Shown one piece after another: positions 17,767 through 26,074 of a DNA stretch of 64,000 nucleotides. Positions within the stretch are counted from its first letter, which is position 1, and the number at the start of each line of letters is the position of its first letter. The notes under the pieces were generated by a model, which saw nothing but the letters and a program-made list of their open reading frames with translations, made no database searches and was not told the DNA's origin. Both the position numbers and the translations under genes were made by a program. Source of the DNA: Lewinellaceae bacterium (lineage in GTDB: Bacteria > Bacteroidota > Bacteroidia > Chitinophagales > Saprospiraceae); the NCBI GenBank assembly GCA_020636445.1, contig JACJXV010000002.1:1-64000 (forward strand), given 5' to 3'.

Positions 17767-19191
17767 CTAGAGACGGAGGCCTTTTCCTTGGTAAAATTCG
17801 ATTTGTTTGATGTTGAATAGGTGTTGGTAGCGTGCCCGGGCCAGATCCAGCTTGGCCCGCTCTAAATTCGTACGGGAATTGGTCAGCTCCAGGGCGTTGG
17901 CTGCGCCGAGGTCATAACGCCGTTGGGTATTGTCAAAGGCAGCCTGCGCAGCACTCAGCGAAGTCTGTGCTGCAGCTAGCGTACGCTTGGAAGCACGGGC
18001 CGCAGTAATGGTCTGTTCGACATTCGTACGGAGTTGCTGCCGGGTTTGGTCGGTATTTACCTCAGCGGAAATGACCCCCAGTTGGGCACGTTGAACGCCA
18101 ATCCGGGAGCGCAAGTTGTTGAAGATGGGGATACTCAGGGTCATGCCCAGCGATTGCCCGAAGTTCTCATTAATTTGATCGAAATAGGGGTTCTTGGAGA
18201 ATTGCGGGATGGCTTGCTCTACCTCAAAATCGACAGGGGTACCATTGAGGAAAACCGTTTGACCTACGCGGGTGGTGCTAAATCCATCTATGCGCCGGGC
18301 CTGGTCGGAGTAGTTGCTCCGCAGACTGCCAAAAACAGTAAGCGTAGGGTAGAGGCTTCCTTTTGCCAGGTCTACACCCACTTGCGCACTGGCGACCCGC
18401 TGGTCAGCGGCGCGAACTTCTGGTTGATTTCCCAGGGCCGAGGTGTATAATTCGCTAAAGGGAACTTTATCAGGATCAATATCTGCCGGAATCAGCACGT
18501 CCGGTTTCTCAATGCGGATGTCCAGATTAGGGTCAAGTAAAAGCAGTTGTTTTAAGTTGAGATAAGCCAGTTTCATGGCGTTCTCAGCTTCAATGAAAGC
18601 CTGCTCATCGATTGCCAGGGTTGCTTCGAAATCCAGGCGCTCATTGGCTGGACGGGCTCCAGCGTCAATGAGTTTTATGGTTTGGGCTAACTGCTGGCGA
18701 GACTGTTCGCGACGAACGCGTACGATCTCTAATTGTTCTTGACTTAGTAAAACGTTGAGGTAAGCCAGGGCGATCTGTAAGCCAGTATTATTGGTACTGG
18801 TTTGGGCATCGAGCCGGGCTACTTCCAAATCAATTTTACTTTGCTTAACCGCATTCACCAACTGGTTGCCGCTGAACAAACTGACGCCGGTACTCAGGTT
18901 GTAGCTGTTGAAGGTAATTGTTTGGTTGTTAAAGGAGTTGGTCGTAGGGTCAATGGTGCGGCCAAACTGAGCCCCGCCCGTTACCGAGCCATTTAAATCC
19001 GGCAAGCGATTCATCTGGTTTTGCTTGACCGTTAATTCGGCATTGCGAATTTGGTTTTGCGCTTGTTTGATGGTAAGGTTATGCTGGATGGCGTGTTCAA
19101 TACAGCGCTCCAGCGACCAGGTTTCTTGCCCGAAGGCGCTCATCCCACCCAAGGCCAGGAATATGGAGAGCGCGAGTAACTTTCGAAACAT
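17767..19191 (-). CDS. TolC-family outer membrane efflux protein
   Basis: A 474-residue outer-membrane channel subunit. The start is set at the ATG at 19191 (MFRKLLALSIFLALGGMSAF), which yields a clean signal peptide ending at FGQE; the open frame's earlier start adds a charged stretch that would spoil it. Two OEP repeats are visible, with WSLERCIEHAIQHNLTIKQA at the start of the mature protein and long amphipathic coiled-coil helices around 150-230 and 350-440. It is 51 bases upstream of the HlyD gene and is the first gene of the pair. Confidence 0.92.
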   Translation of the reverse strand: MFRKLLALSIFLALGGMSAFGQETWSLERCIEHAIQHNLTIKQAQNQIRNAELTVKQNQMNRLPDLNGSVTGGAQFGRTIDPTTNSFNNQTITFNSYNLSTGVSLFSGNQLVNAVKQSKIDLEVARLDAQTSTNNTGLQIALAYLNVLLSQEQLEIVRVRREQSRQQLAQTIKLIDAGARPANERLDFEATLAIDEQAFIEAENAMKLAYLNLKQLLLLDPNLDIRIEKPDVLIPADIDPDKVPFSELYTSALGNQPEVRAADQRVASAQVGVDLAKGSLYPTLTVFGSLRSNYSDQARRIDGFSTTRVGQTVFLNGTPVDFEVEQAIPQFSKNPYFDQINENFGQSLGMTLSIPIFNNLRSRIGVQRAQLGVISAEVNTDQTRQQLRTNVEQTITAARASKRTLAAAQTSLSAAQAAFDNTQRRYDLGAANALELTNSRTNLERAKLDLARARYQHLFNIKQIEFYQGKGLRL

Positions 19192-19468
19192 AGTAAATCT
19201 TTTATACGTACGTGGTAAAGACCATCGGTCACGATGGCTTTGCAATAGTAGTGAAGCCCACGCGCCGGGCCGAATTATTTCTATAAAGAAGACAGAAATT
19301 TGGATGAATACCCAATACTAGCCGTCGGGAGGAACCCGGTTGCGATTTTATCGGGGGCATTTGTCGACAAGAAGCCCCTGTTTTCTGTTGAATGAAACCG
19401 GTAGTAAGCAGAATTTTGCAGGAATTAAATAATACATCTGCTTAACCCTTCAATCGACAAACGGCAAT

Positions 19469-20761
19469 TTACTGGCGGGTTTTCAGGGTGTGGTAACCAA
19501 TGATTTGGTCATACCGTCCTCCGAAGGGGCGGTAATAGATCAGGATAAGGTAATCGTTTTCGGTTTCAAATGAATCGCCTTCTATCTGACTTAGCTGCAA
19601 TACTCCTGGTGCCGGCTTATTTCCTTTAGTGCTGGGGGTTACCGCATAGGCGTAATTATAAAAGCCCTGTTTGAGAGGCGTTTTGAGCACATAGCCATTG
19701 ACCGATGGGTTGTAGACCATTTTATAGTACTCTTCGAGTCGCCAATCGGTGAATTTACCCACGAGGTAAACATTCTCGTCAAAGTAAGGAGTCGGCGCAT
19801 ACAACGTGAAGAGCACCTGCGCATAATCAGCAGCGAGTTGATTGTTTTGATCCTGTGTGCCAAGGACGAAATTCCCATTGATATCGCGGTATTCCAGGTA
19901 GTTATCGCCATCGCGCGCGCGGTCCTTATACAACATCACTTCATTACCATCGCGTGAGGTATAAACCTCCTGGACCTGGCCGGCAGGGGTACGGAGAGAA
20001 CGCAGGTCGAGTTGGCGGAACTCCTTTCCGGCCGGAAAAACAATCTTATCCTGAAAGTCAAAAACGAGGGTATTGATTCGGCTAAATTGAGGCGTAATAC
20101 CAGTGATAGCGTTGTCCCAGCGGCCATTTTGCAGTACTACCGCTTTAACTTCCTGCATAGGGCTGCGTAGCGGCATCCGTTCGTGATTGACGATGAAATC
20201 GATTTCCTGATGGGTGCGCATTTTACTCACCTGGCTGGGGCGTACCTGCTCTGCGTTAACTTCTACCCGCTGATCCACTACCATGAACCGCCTGGTAATG
20301 GCTGGGATTCTATCCTGCTCATCTTCATAGACAATAAGGACATAGTTTCCCGATTTTGTCCAACGCATACTGTTGTTGGGAATTGCCAGGGTATAATGGG
20401 TGTAAGCAACTGTCGTTTTAAACGAAAACTGAAAATCGCGAATATTCTCCTCACCGAATCCATCGATATATTCCATTTGGACCAACTGCGAAGGCTGCCA
20501 ATCCATGTCGCACTGGATAATGCTGTAGGTGTAGTTTTTGGTGTCGCCATCCAGGTCGTCAAACTCCAAAATCAAGGGGAAATTACCGCCGTTAAGTGGT
20601 ACCACCGGATAGGCCAGCGGGGTACCGGCAACCGAAAGCGTAACAGACATAATATTGGGTAAATAAACCCGGTCGGAATAATCCAGTTCCGCATTGGATT
20701 GTCCCGAAGCAGGACTAGAAAACCCGACGACACAGCCTAAAACAATAAAAATCCAGCGCAT
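19469..20761 (-). CDS. Type IX secretion system plug-domain protein (former DUF5103)
   Basis: A 430-residue exported protein of the family known as DUF5103, now named the T9SS plug protein. In the structurally studied SprA translocon a plug protein closes the periplasmic face when the channel is not engaged. The start at 20761 (MRWIFIVLGCVVGFSSPASG) gives a signal peptide. Typical family blocks are YPVVPLNGGNFPLILEFDDL, the YSIIQCDMDWQPSQL segment and the C-terminal NVYLVGKFTDW. It lies 13 bases after the glycosylase gene and ends an operon with guaB. The family call is from memory of conserved segments. Confidence 0.82.
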   Translation of the reverse strand: MRWIFIVLGCVVGFSSPASGQSNAELDYSDRVYLPNIMSVTLSVAGTPLAYPVVPLNGGNFPLILEFDDLDGDTKNYTYSIIQCDMDWQPSQLVQMEYIDGFGEENIRDFQFSFKTTVAYTHYTLAIPNNSMRWTKSGNYVLIVYEDEQDRIPAITRRFMVVDQRVEVNAEQVRPSQVSKMRTHQEIDFIVNHERMPLRSPMQEVKAVVLQNGRWDNAITGITPQFSRINTLVFDFQDKIVFPAGKEFRQLDLRSLRTPAGQVQEVYTSRDGNEVMLYKDRARDGDNYLEYRDINGNFVLGTQDQNNQLAADYAQVLFTLYAPTPYFDENVYLVGKFTDWRLEEYYKMVYNPSVNGYVLKTPLKQGFYNYAYAVTPSTKGNKPAPGVLQLSQIEGDSFETENDYLILIYYRPFGGRYDQIIGYHTLKTRQ

Positions 20762-20774
20762 AGCGAATATTAAT

Positions 20775-21440
20775 TTATTCCAGTCCCCGGGGAGCACCTG
20801 ATAGGCCTTGAGCCCGACTTACCCAGGGGGAGTTCTTTATCCAGAAACGCCAGGGCTGTAAGGCCCAGGCGCCAGCGTAAGCCACACCTACCCGGGTTCC
20901 CTGGCTGATGGAGTCGGCAGCAGGGGCAAGCCCTCTGTCTTCCACCCAAATGGAACTCTTCGGGGCCAATGTATTGGTTCCGGAGAGGGCGGTAGTAATG
21001 CCCATGGCTTTGCTCATAACGCCTGGCCCCGCAGTTAATTGTGGTTTTAGCTGGGCGAATGCACGCCGGGTGAGCATAGTAGAGACGTTTTCCAGGGGTT
21101 CTACTGCCCGGACCAGCACAACATGAGGCTGGTCGATGACGCCGGTGACCAGGTTAAACAAATGATGGATGCCGTAACACAAATAAACATAAGCATGGCC
21201 TCCAGCCTGGAAAATCACTTCGGTACGAGGAGTACGTCGCCCCTGATAAGCGTGCGAGGCAGCATCTTCGGGGGCCCGGTAGGCTTCCGTTTCGACGATG
21301 CGTGCGGCACAAAACTGACCATCGAGTTGGGTGCACAACACCATTCCCAACAATTCCCGGCTGATTTGCAGCACGTCCTCCCGCTGGAAAAAAGCAGCAT
21401 CTAAGCGCTTACCTGCAGGAGGTCTGTCGCGTTTATCCAT
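20775..21440 (-). CDS. DNA-3-methyladenine glycosylase (AAG/Mpg family)
   Basis: A 221-residue base-excision repair enzyme that removes alkylated purines. The family core is present: ARELLG-like SRELLGMVL, RIVETEAYRAPEDAASHAYQGRRTPR (the Glu of VETEAY is the catalytic residue), HAYVYLCYGIHHLFNLV and LTAGPGVMSKAMGI. Its ATG overlaps the last base of the guaB stop, and the plug gene follows 13 bases later, so the three should be co-transcribed. Length is normal. Confidence 0.93.
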   Translation of the reverse strand: MDKRDRPPAGKRLDAAFFQREDVLQISRELLGMVLCTQLDGQFCAARIVETEAYRAPEDAASHAYQGRRTPRTEVIFQAGGHAYVYLCYGIHHLFNLVTGVIDQPHVVLVRAVEPLENVSTMLTRRAFAQLKPQLTAGPGVMSKAMGITTALSGTNTLAPKSSIWVEDRGLAPAADSISQGTRVGVAYAGAWALQPWRFWIKNSPWVSRAQGLSGAPRGLE

Positions 21441-22930
21441 TATCGGCGACTGTAATTTGGCGCCTCCTTAGTAATCGAAACATTATGTGGGTGGCTTTCA
21501 TGCATTCCCGCATTGGTGATTTTCACAAATGAGGCTTTGGCTTGTAATTCTTCCACGGTTGCTGCGCCGCAATAACCCATGCCCGCGCGCAACCCGCCTA
21601 CGTATTGCACCATTACTTCGGCCAGCGAACCTTTGAAGGGTACTCGTCCCTCGATCCCTTCGGGGACCAATTTCTTGATATCATCTTCAACATCCTGGAA
21701 GTAGCGGTCTTTGGATCCGGACTGCATGGCACCCAGGGAACCCATTCCCCGGTAAACTTTAAATTTCCGGCCTTCGTAGATGATCGTTTCACCGGGCGCT
21801 TCTTCTACTCCGGCAAATAAACCACCTGCCATAATCGTGCTGGCTCCGGCAGCAAGCGCTTTGACAATATCCCCGGTATAACGAATGCCTCCGTCACCGA
21901 TAACGGGAACGCCGGTGTGCTTGATCGCCTGATAAGCCTGGTGGATGGCGGTAAGCTGGGGAACGCCTACTCCGGCTACGATTCGGGTGGTACAGATACT
22001 CCCGGGGCCAACGCCTACTTTAACACCATCTACGCCGGCTTCAACCAATGCCAGTGCACCAGCACCAGAGGCTACATTGCCCCCAATGATCTGCAAATCG
22101 GGGAAGTTTTCCTTAATCCGGCGTACGGCCTGTAATACACCAAGGGAGTGCCCGTGTGCGGTATCAACCGCTACGACATCGACCCCTACCGACCGCAGCG
22201 CCTCAACCCGGCTTAGCATATCACCAGTAACACCTACGGCAGCCCCAACGACGAGTCGACCATACGTATCCTTGCAACTTTGGGGATAGTCATGGACCTT
22301 CATAATGTCTTTGAAGGTAATCAGGCCCAGCAGCGTACGGTGGGCATCAACCACGGGAAGTTTTTCAATTTTATTGCGTTGCAGGATCTCACGGGCTTGC
22401 TCCAGGGTAGTGCCCTCGGGGGCTGTAACCAGGTTTTGCTTGGTCATGATCTCCTGCACTCTGCGTTCGAGGTGGGTTTCAAAGCGCAGGTCGCGGTTGG
22501 TGAGGATACCAACAAGTTGATTTTGGGAATCAACGACCGGGATACCTCCGATTTTGAAGCGCTGCATCAATTGAAGGGCTTCGCCGATGGTGGCTTCGGG
22601 GTTGATGGTAACCGGGTCGATGATCATTCCGCTTTCCGAGCGTTTTACGGCACGTACTTGTTCGGCCTGCTCGGCGATGGTCATGTTTTTGTGAATCATA
22701 CCCAGGCCTCCCTGGCGGGCAATGGCAATGGCTAACTTCGCATCAGTCACAGTGTCCATCGCTGCCGAAACTACCGGGACATTCAACCGAATATCACGAG
22801 TGAGTTGCCCGGAGATATTGACTTCACGCGGCAGAACTTCCGAATAGGCTGGAACGAGAAGAACGTCGTCGAAGGTAAGTGCTTCGCCAAGGAATTTGGC
22901 GGTGTCGGTGGTGGTTTGCTTTGTTTCCAT
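21440..22930 (-). CDS. guaB: Inosine-5'-monophosphate dehydrogenase
   Basis: A 496-residue enzyme that oxidises IMP to XMP with NAD, the committed step to GMP. The TIM-barrel halves flank two CBS domains (about 100-215). The active-site loop VGPGSICTTR carries the catalytic cysteine, and GDGGIRYTGD, YRGMGSLGAM and EGRVPFKG are present. The ATG at 22930 is chosen because the alternative TTG two codons upstream lies within the promoter box TACCTTTG. The transcript would then start at or next to the start codon. It leads an operon with the glycosylase and the T9SS plug protein. Confidence 0.96.
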   Translation of the reverse strand: METKQTTTDTAKFLGEALTFDDVLLVPAYSEVLPREVNISGQLTRDIRLNVPVVSAAMDTVTDAKLAIAIARQGGLGMIHKNMTIAEQAEQVRAVKRSESGMIIDPVTINPEATIGEALQLMQRFKIGGIPVVDSQNQLVGILTNRDLRFETHLERRVQEIMTKQNLVTAPEGTTLEQAREILQRNKIEKLPVVDAHRTLLGLITFKDIMKVHDYPQSCKDTYGRLVVGAAVGVTGDMLSRVEALRSVGVDVVAVDTAHGHSLGVLQAVRRIKENFPDLQIIGGNVASGAGALALVEAGVDGVKVGVGPGSICTTRIVAGVGVPQLTAIHQAYQAIKHTGVPVIGDGGIRYTGDIVKALAAGASTIMAGGLFAGVEEAPGETIIYEGRKFKVYRGMGSLGAMQSGSKDRYFQDVEDDIKKLVPEGIEGRVPFKGSLAEVMVQYVGGLRAGMGYCGAATVEELQAKASFVKITNAGMHESHPHNVSITKEAPNYSRR

Positions 22931-22933
22931 GCG

Positions 22934-22941
22934 CAAAGGTA
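22934..22941 (-). promoter_or_regulatory. -7 box of guaB promoter, near-leaderless
   Basis: TACCTTTG read on the minus strand ends 3 bases before the guaB ATG. The -33 position is T-rich (TTTT about 20 bases upstream) rather than TTTG. If the box is used, the mRNA begins at about the start codon. Confidence 0.5.
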
Positions 22942-23085
22942 AAGGAATTGCCTAAAAAAATAAAAGGACCCCGGCAACTTTTCCCGAAAAGGTTTTTTCC
23001 GCAGTAGGCAAGGCGAATGACCAAGCCTCCCGCGAATACTAACGAATAGCAGAAACGGGAAAAAAACTTCTCCAGGCCACGGGTA

Positions 23086-23117
23086 TTTGGCCAGGTCATG
23101 CTCCTGGATTACCTTTG
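23086..23117 (+). promoter_or_regulatory. Bacteroidota-type promoter for tadA
   Basis: TTTG (23086-23089) and TACCTTTG (23110-23117) are separated by 20 bases, a full match to the Bacteroidota consensus. This rules out the TTG start at 23115 for the open frame, because it falls inside the -7 box. The leader to the ATG at 23169 would be about 48 bases. Confidence 0.7.
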
Positions 23118-23168
23118 CCGATAGCGGGTGGGAATAATACCCTTTTAGCTGCTTATGAGTACTCTTAT

Positions 23169-23624
23169 ATGTTAAGTGTTTATAGCGACGAACATTTTAT
23201 GCGGGAAGCGCTGCGGGAAGCAGAGCAAGCCTACGTTGCAGGTGAAGTGCCGGTAGGGGCTATTGTCGTTTGTGAAAACCGCATTATCGCCAGAGGTAGC
23301 AATGCCACCGAACAACTACACGACGTAACCGCGCATGCGGAAATTATTGCCATTACGGCAGCCTCCAACTATTTGAATAGCAAATACCTCCCGGGATGTA
23401 CTTTATATGTTACCCTGGAACCCTGCATTATGTGTGCCGGGGCGCTTTATTGGGCACAAATAGATCGGATTGTTTACGGGGCTGATGATGACAAACGGGG
23501 ATTCATGCGTTTTGGCAAAACATTGCTGCATCCCAAGACCAAGCTGGAGTATGGCGTCCTGCATCAGGAATGCCAGGATTTGTTAAAACAATTTTTTCGC
23601 GACCGGAGAGCTGACAAAGGATAG
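23169..23624 (+). CDS. tadA: tRNA-specific adenosine deaminase TadA
   Basis: A 151-residue zinc deaminase that converts the wobble adenosine of tRNA-Arg(ACG) to inosine. The zinc ligands and proton shuttle are His56-Ala-Glu58 and the PCIMC motif with Cys86 and Cys89. EVPVGAIVV precedes them, and GADDDKRGFMRFG follows, as in bacterial TadA. The start at 23169 is taken because the upstream part of the open frame overlaps a consensus promoter; an ATG at 23202 is a second possibility. It is divergent from guaB. Confidence 0.92.
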   Translation: MLSVYSDEHFMREALREAEQAYVAGEVPVGAIVVCENRIIARGSNATEQLHDVTAHAEIIAITAASNYLNSKYLPGCTLYVTLEPCIMCAGALYWAQIDRIVYGADDDKRGFMRFGKTLLHPKTKLEYGVLHQECQDLLKQFFRDRRADKG

Positions 23625-23754
23625 TGAGGGTAATTTCCTGACAGTGAGTTGCCCAGGAGATTTTAACATCTTTTGACAAGTATTAAACTGGCGTTAATCC
23701 CTTCCCAAGGGATGCATTAATGGCTCATTTCCCCGTACATTTTCCCTAAAAAAT

Positions 23755-24294
23755 ATGCGTTACTTCTACTGGTTTTTAGGTGCCGGGTTAATTGTTCTTT
23801 CTGCCTGCAGCCCCACCCTGAGTCCTTACACAGAATCTCTGCAGCAGCAATACCGTTGGTCGGATGATCAACTCCGGCAAATTCAGTTTTACCTATCCGA
23901 TGATTTGGTCCTGCGACGTGCTTTTTCGGGAAGTTCCACGGAAATTATCCGTGGATCAGTAAAAGTGGTGGATGGTCAGGAAGTGGAAGAAATCCTTATT
24001 CCCCGGGCAACCCCGGGAGTCGCTTTATTTCGCCCTAAAACCAATCGGCTGGCGATCAGTTTCGAGGCCAATGGCGATGAGCGATTTCTGATTTTCGGAC
24101 CTAACCCCAAAGCGGGTGATCGCTATGTCTTACTGGCTAAAGATTGGGGTCGCGACCAGGGAATAGTCACTTACGAGGGAAGGGAGTATACCGTTAGTAC
24201 CCGCAGCGCTTTTACCGGGTTAATGGTCAACCTCAAGAAAATTCGCCGTATAGAAGTACAAAGCCGTACGGTGGGCGGTAGAAAGGTAAACTAA
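23755..24294 (+). CDS. Hypothetical lipoprotein
   Basis: A 179-residue protein with a lipoprotein signal peptide: LIVLSAC with the lipid-bearing cysteine at residue 18. The mature part has no known motif that I recognise. It contains a predicted helix (YTESLQQQYRWSDDQLRQIQFYLSDD) described here only by position 25-50, followed by beta-strands such as LAISFEANGDERFLIFGP. It would sit in the inner or outer membrane facing the periplasm or surface. It stands alone between tadA and the convergent pcm gene. Confidence 0.72.
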   Translation: MRYFYWFLGAGLIVLSACSPTLSPYTESLQQQYRWSDDQLRQIQFYLSDDLVLRRAFSGSSTEIIRGSVKVVDGQEVEEILIPRATPGVALFRPKTNRLAISFEANGDERFLIFGPNPKAGDRYVLLAKDWGRDQGIVTYEGREYTVSTRSAFTGLMVNLKKIRRIEVQSRTVGGRKVN

Positions 24295-24323
24295 AAAGCG
24301 GCTCTTTGGGTGCCTGACCTCTT

Positions 24324-24986
24324 TCAGGAGGAAAAAGGATCATTATCCGGAATACCCTTGACGAAGGGGACAAAGCGAAAAGCACCCAATTTTTCTTCCT
24401 GAAAAGAAGTTTCTCCCGTGCGGGTGATGAGGTACATGGTCTGCTGATCAGTACCTACGGGAATGACCATTCTGCCACCAATGCGCAGTTGCTCCAGGAG
24501 GGCTTGAGGTACCTTTGGGGCACCCGCAGTAACGATAATTCGGTCAAAAGGAGCGAATTCGGGGAGGCCTTTGTAGCCGTCCCGCAAAAAAGTGCGGATT
24601 TGCACCAGGCCCAGTTTTTCCAGGAGTGTTTTCGTTTTGGAATAAAGCGCTGGTTGGCGTTCAATCGTAAAAACCCGGGCTCCGAGCAGCGCTAAAATCG
24701 CTGCCTGGTATCCGGAACCAGTTCCTACTTCCAGCACGGCATCGCGTTTGTTTACCTGGAGTAGTTCGGTCATGTAGGCCACCGTATAAGGCTGTGAGAT
24801 AGTTTGTTCTTCGCCAATGGGAAAAGCTTTGTCCACATAGGCCCATTCCTCAAAGGCTTTGTCCAGGAAAAAATGCCGGGGGAGCTTTTCCATGGCGGCG
24901 AGAACCTGTTCATCCCGGATTCCTTTTTCCCGAAGGGTGGCAATCAGTTTTCGCCGCATTCCTTTATGGCGATAGGTATCTTTCAT
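24324..24986 (-). CDS. pcm: Protein-L-isoaspartate O-methyltransferase
   Basis: A 220-residue SAM-dependent enzyme that methylates isoaspartyl residues in damaged proteins to start their repair. SAM motif I is VLEVGTGSGYQAA, preceded by the diagnostic GEEQTISQPYTVAYMTELL and followed by FDRIIVTAGAPKVP. Length is typical. Its ATG overlaps the stop of the upstream GNAT gene by 4 bases (ATGA), so the two are translationally coupled. Confidence 0.94.
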   Translation of the reverse strand: MKDTYRHKGMRRKLIATLREKGIRDEQVLAAMEKLPRHFFLDKAFEEWAYVDKAFPIGEEQTISQPYTVAYMTELLQVNKRDAVLEVGTGSGYQAAILALLGARVFTIERQPALYSKTKTLLEKLGLVQIRTFLRDGYKGLPEFAPFDRIIVTAGAPKVPQALLEQLRIGGRMVIPVGTDQQTMYLITRTGETSFQEEKLGAFRFVPFVKGIPDNDPFSS

Positions 24987-25471
24987 GATTGCGAATAGGG
25001 CGCTACCAAATGGCGGATCATAGCGATATGTGGAATATTATCTTCCAGGTATTCTTCACCTTCGCAGGTAAAACCAAAGGATTGATAAAACGGTATAAGA
25101 TAGGATTGAGCCGAAATTTTGATTGGCATATGGCCAAATTTATTAGCCGCCTCATTTAATATGCGGGCCATCACCTGGCGGCCAATACCTTGCCCACGGG
25201 AATCAGGGTGGGAAGCTACCCGTCCGATTGCCGGATAATCTTCATAGATAACTCCTTTGGGTAGCAGGCGGGCGTAGCCAATGAGCCGGCCTTCCATGTT
25301 GCGTGCCAGCAAGTGCCAGGCATTCAGGTCGTGGCTATCAGCATCGAGGTAAGGGCAATTTTGCTCGACAACGAAAACCCGTTGCCGTAAAGCCATAATG
25401 TCATATAATTGTTGCAGGCTGAGGCCGGCAAATGGCAAAAAACTAAACTGGGTCCGCACATCATCTTCCAT
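24983..25471 (-). CDS. GNAT family N-acetyltransferase (ElaA-like)
   Basis: A 162-residue acetyltransferase. The N-terminal block LYDIMALRQRVFVVEQNCPY is typical of the ElaA subgroup, and the acetyl-CoA loop is RGQGIGRQVM, preceded by GRVASHPD. The acceptor substrate is unknown for most of the group. It is the first gene of a pair with pcm. The 227-base gap upstream (25472-25698) shows no gene, and its promoter was not located with confidence. Confidence 0.85.
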   Translation of the reverse strand: MEDDVRTQFSFLPFAGLSLQQLYDIMALRQRVFVVEQNCPYLDADSHDLNAWHLLARNMEGRLIGYARLLPKGVIYEDYPAIGRVASHPDSRGQGIGRQVMARILNEAANKFGHMPIKISAQSYLIPFYQSFGFTCEGEEYLEDNIPHIAMIRHLVAPYSQS

Positions 25472-25698
25472 TCCCGGGAACTTTGAGGTTTATCGCTAAT
25501 TTAATCTTCCTTCCTTGTTGAAAATAATTCCTTTTTTGATTAAAGAAAGTGCCGAATTAGGCTGGTATCCAGACTTGTGGCCCCAATACTGCTGCGAAAT
25601 GTAATCAAAAAAGGGGTAATTTCGACGTAAAGTATGAATTTTAAACAGGCTTATATAGGATAAATACTAATGGGGGGGAGTAACCTAACGACTGCCGG

Positions 25699-26073
25699 TT
25701 AGTTTACGCCCACAAGATGGATAATTTTAGGGGAAAAAATAAGAATACCGACGATTGCTGCACCAATTGCCATCAGCAAAACCGCTGCGGCCGCGACATC
25801 TTTCGCTTTTCCGGCCAGGTCATGATGCATTGGAGATACCAGATCGACGATGAATTCGACAGCTGTATTACCCGCCTCGGCCGCCAAAACGCCACTGATA
25901 GCCAGTACAATGGCTACCCATTCTCCCTGGGAAAGCTGGAAATACCAGCCTCCTGCAATAACCAGCAAGGTAGCCGCCAAATGAATCCGGGCATTAGGCT
26001 GGGATAAAAAGAGTACCACTATGCCACGCCATGCGTATCGAAAACTTGCCAATCTACGCCGCCAGGTGCTCAT
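25699..26073 (-). CDS. dgkA: Diacylglycerol kinase / undecaprenol kinase family protein
   Basis: A 124-residue inner-membrane lipid kinase with three membrane helices. The active-site signature is visible as EAGNTAVEFIVDLVSP followed by AGKAKDVAAAAVLL, with the conserved Glu, Asn, Glu and Asp. In organisms of this type the likely substrate is undecaprenol or diacylglycerol. It starts 1 base after the stop of the lamin-tail protein gene, so it is probably co-transcribed with it. Confidence 0.9.
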   Translation of the reverse strand: MSTWRRRLASFRYAWRGIVVLFLSQPNARIHLAATLLVIAGGWYFQLSQGEWVAIVLAISGVLAAEAGNTAVEFIVDLVSPMHHDLAGKAKDVAAAAVLLMAIGAAIVGILIFSPKIIHLVGVN

Positions 26074-26074
26074 C

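Noticed and set aside
23115..23168. TTG start giving an 18-residue longer TadA
   Set aside because: The codon is inside a perfect TTTG-N20-TACCTTTG promoter, and the extra residues are not part of the family.
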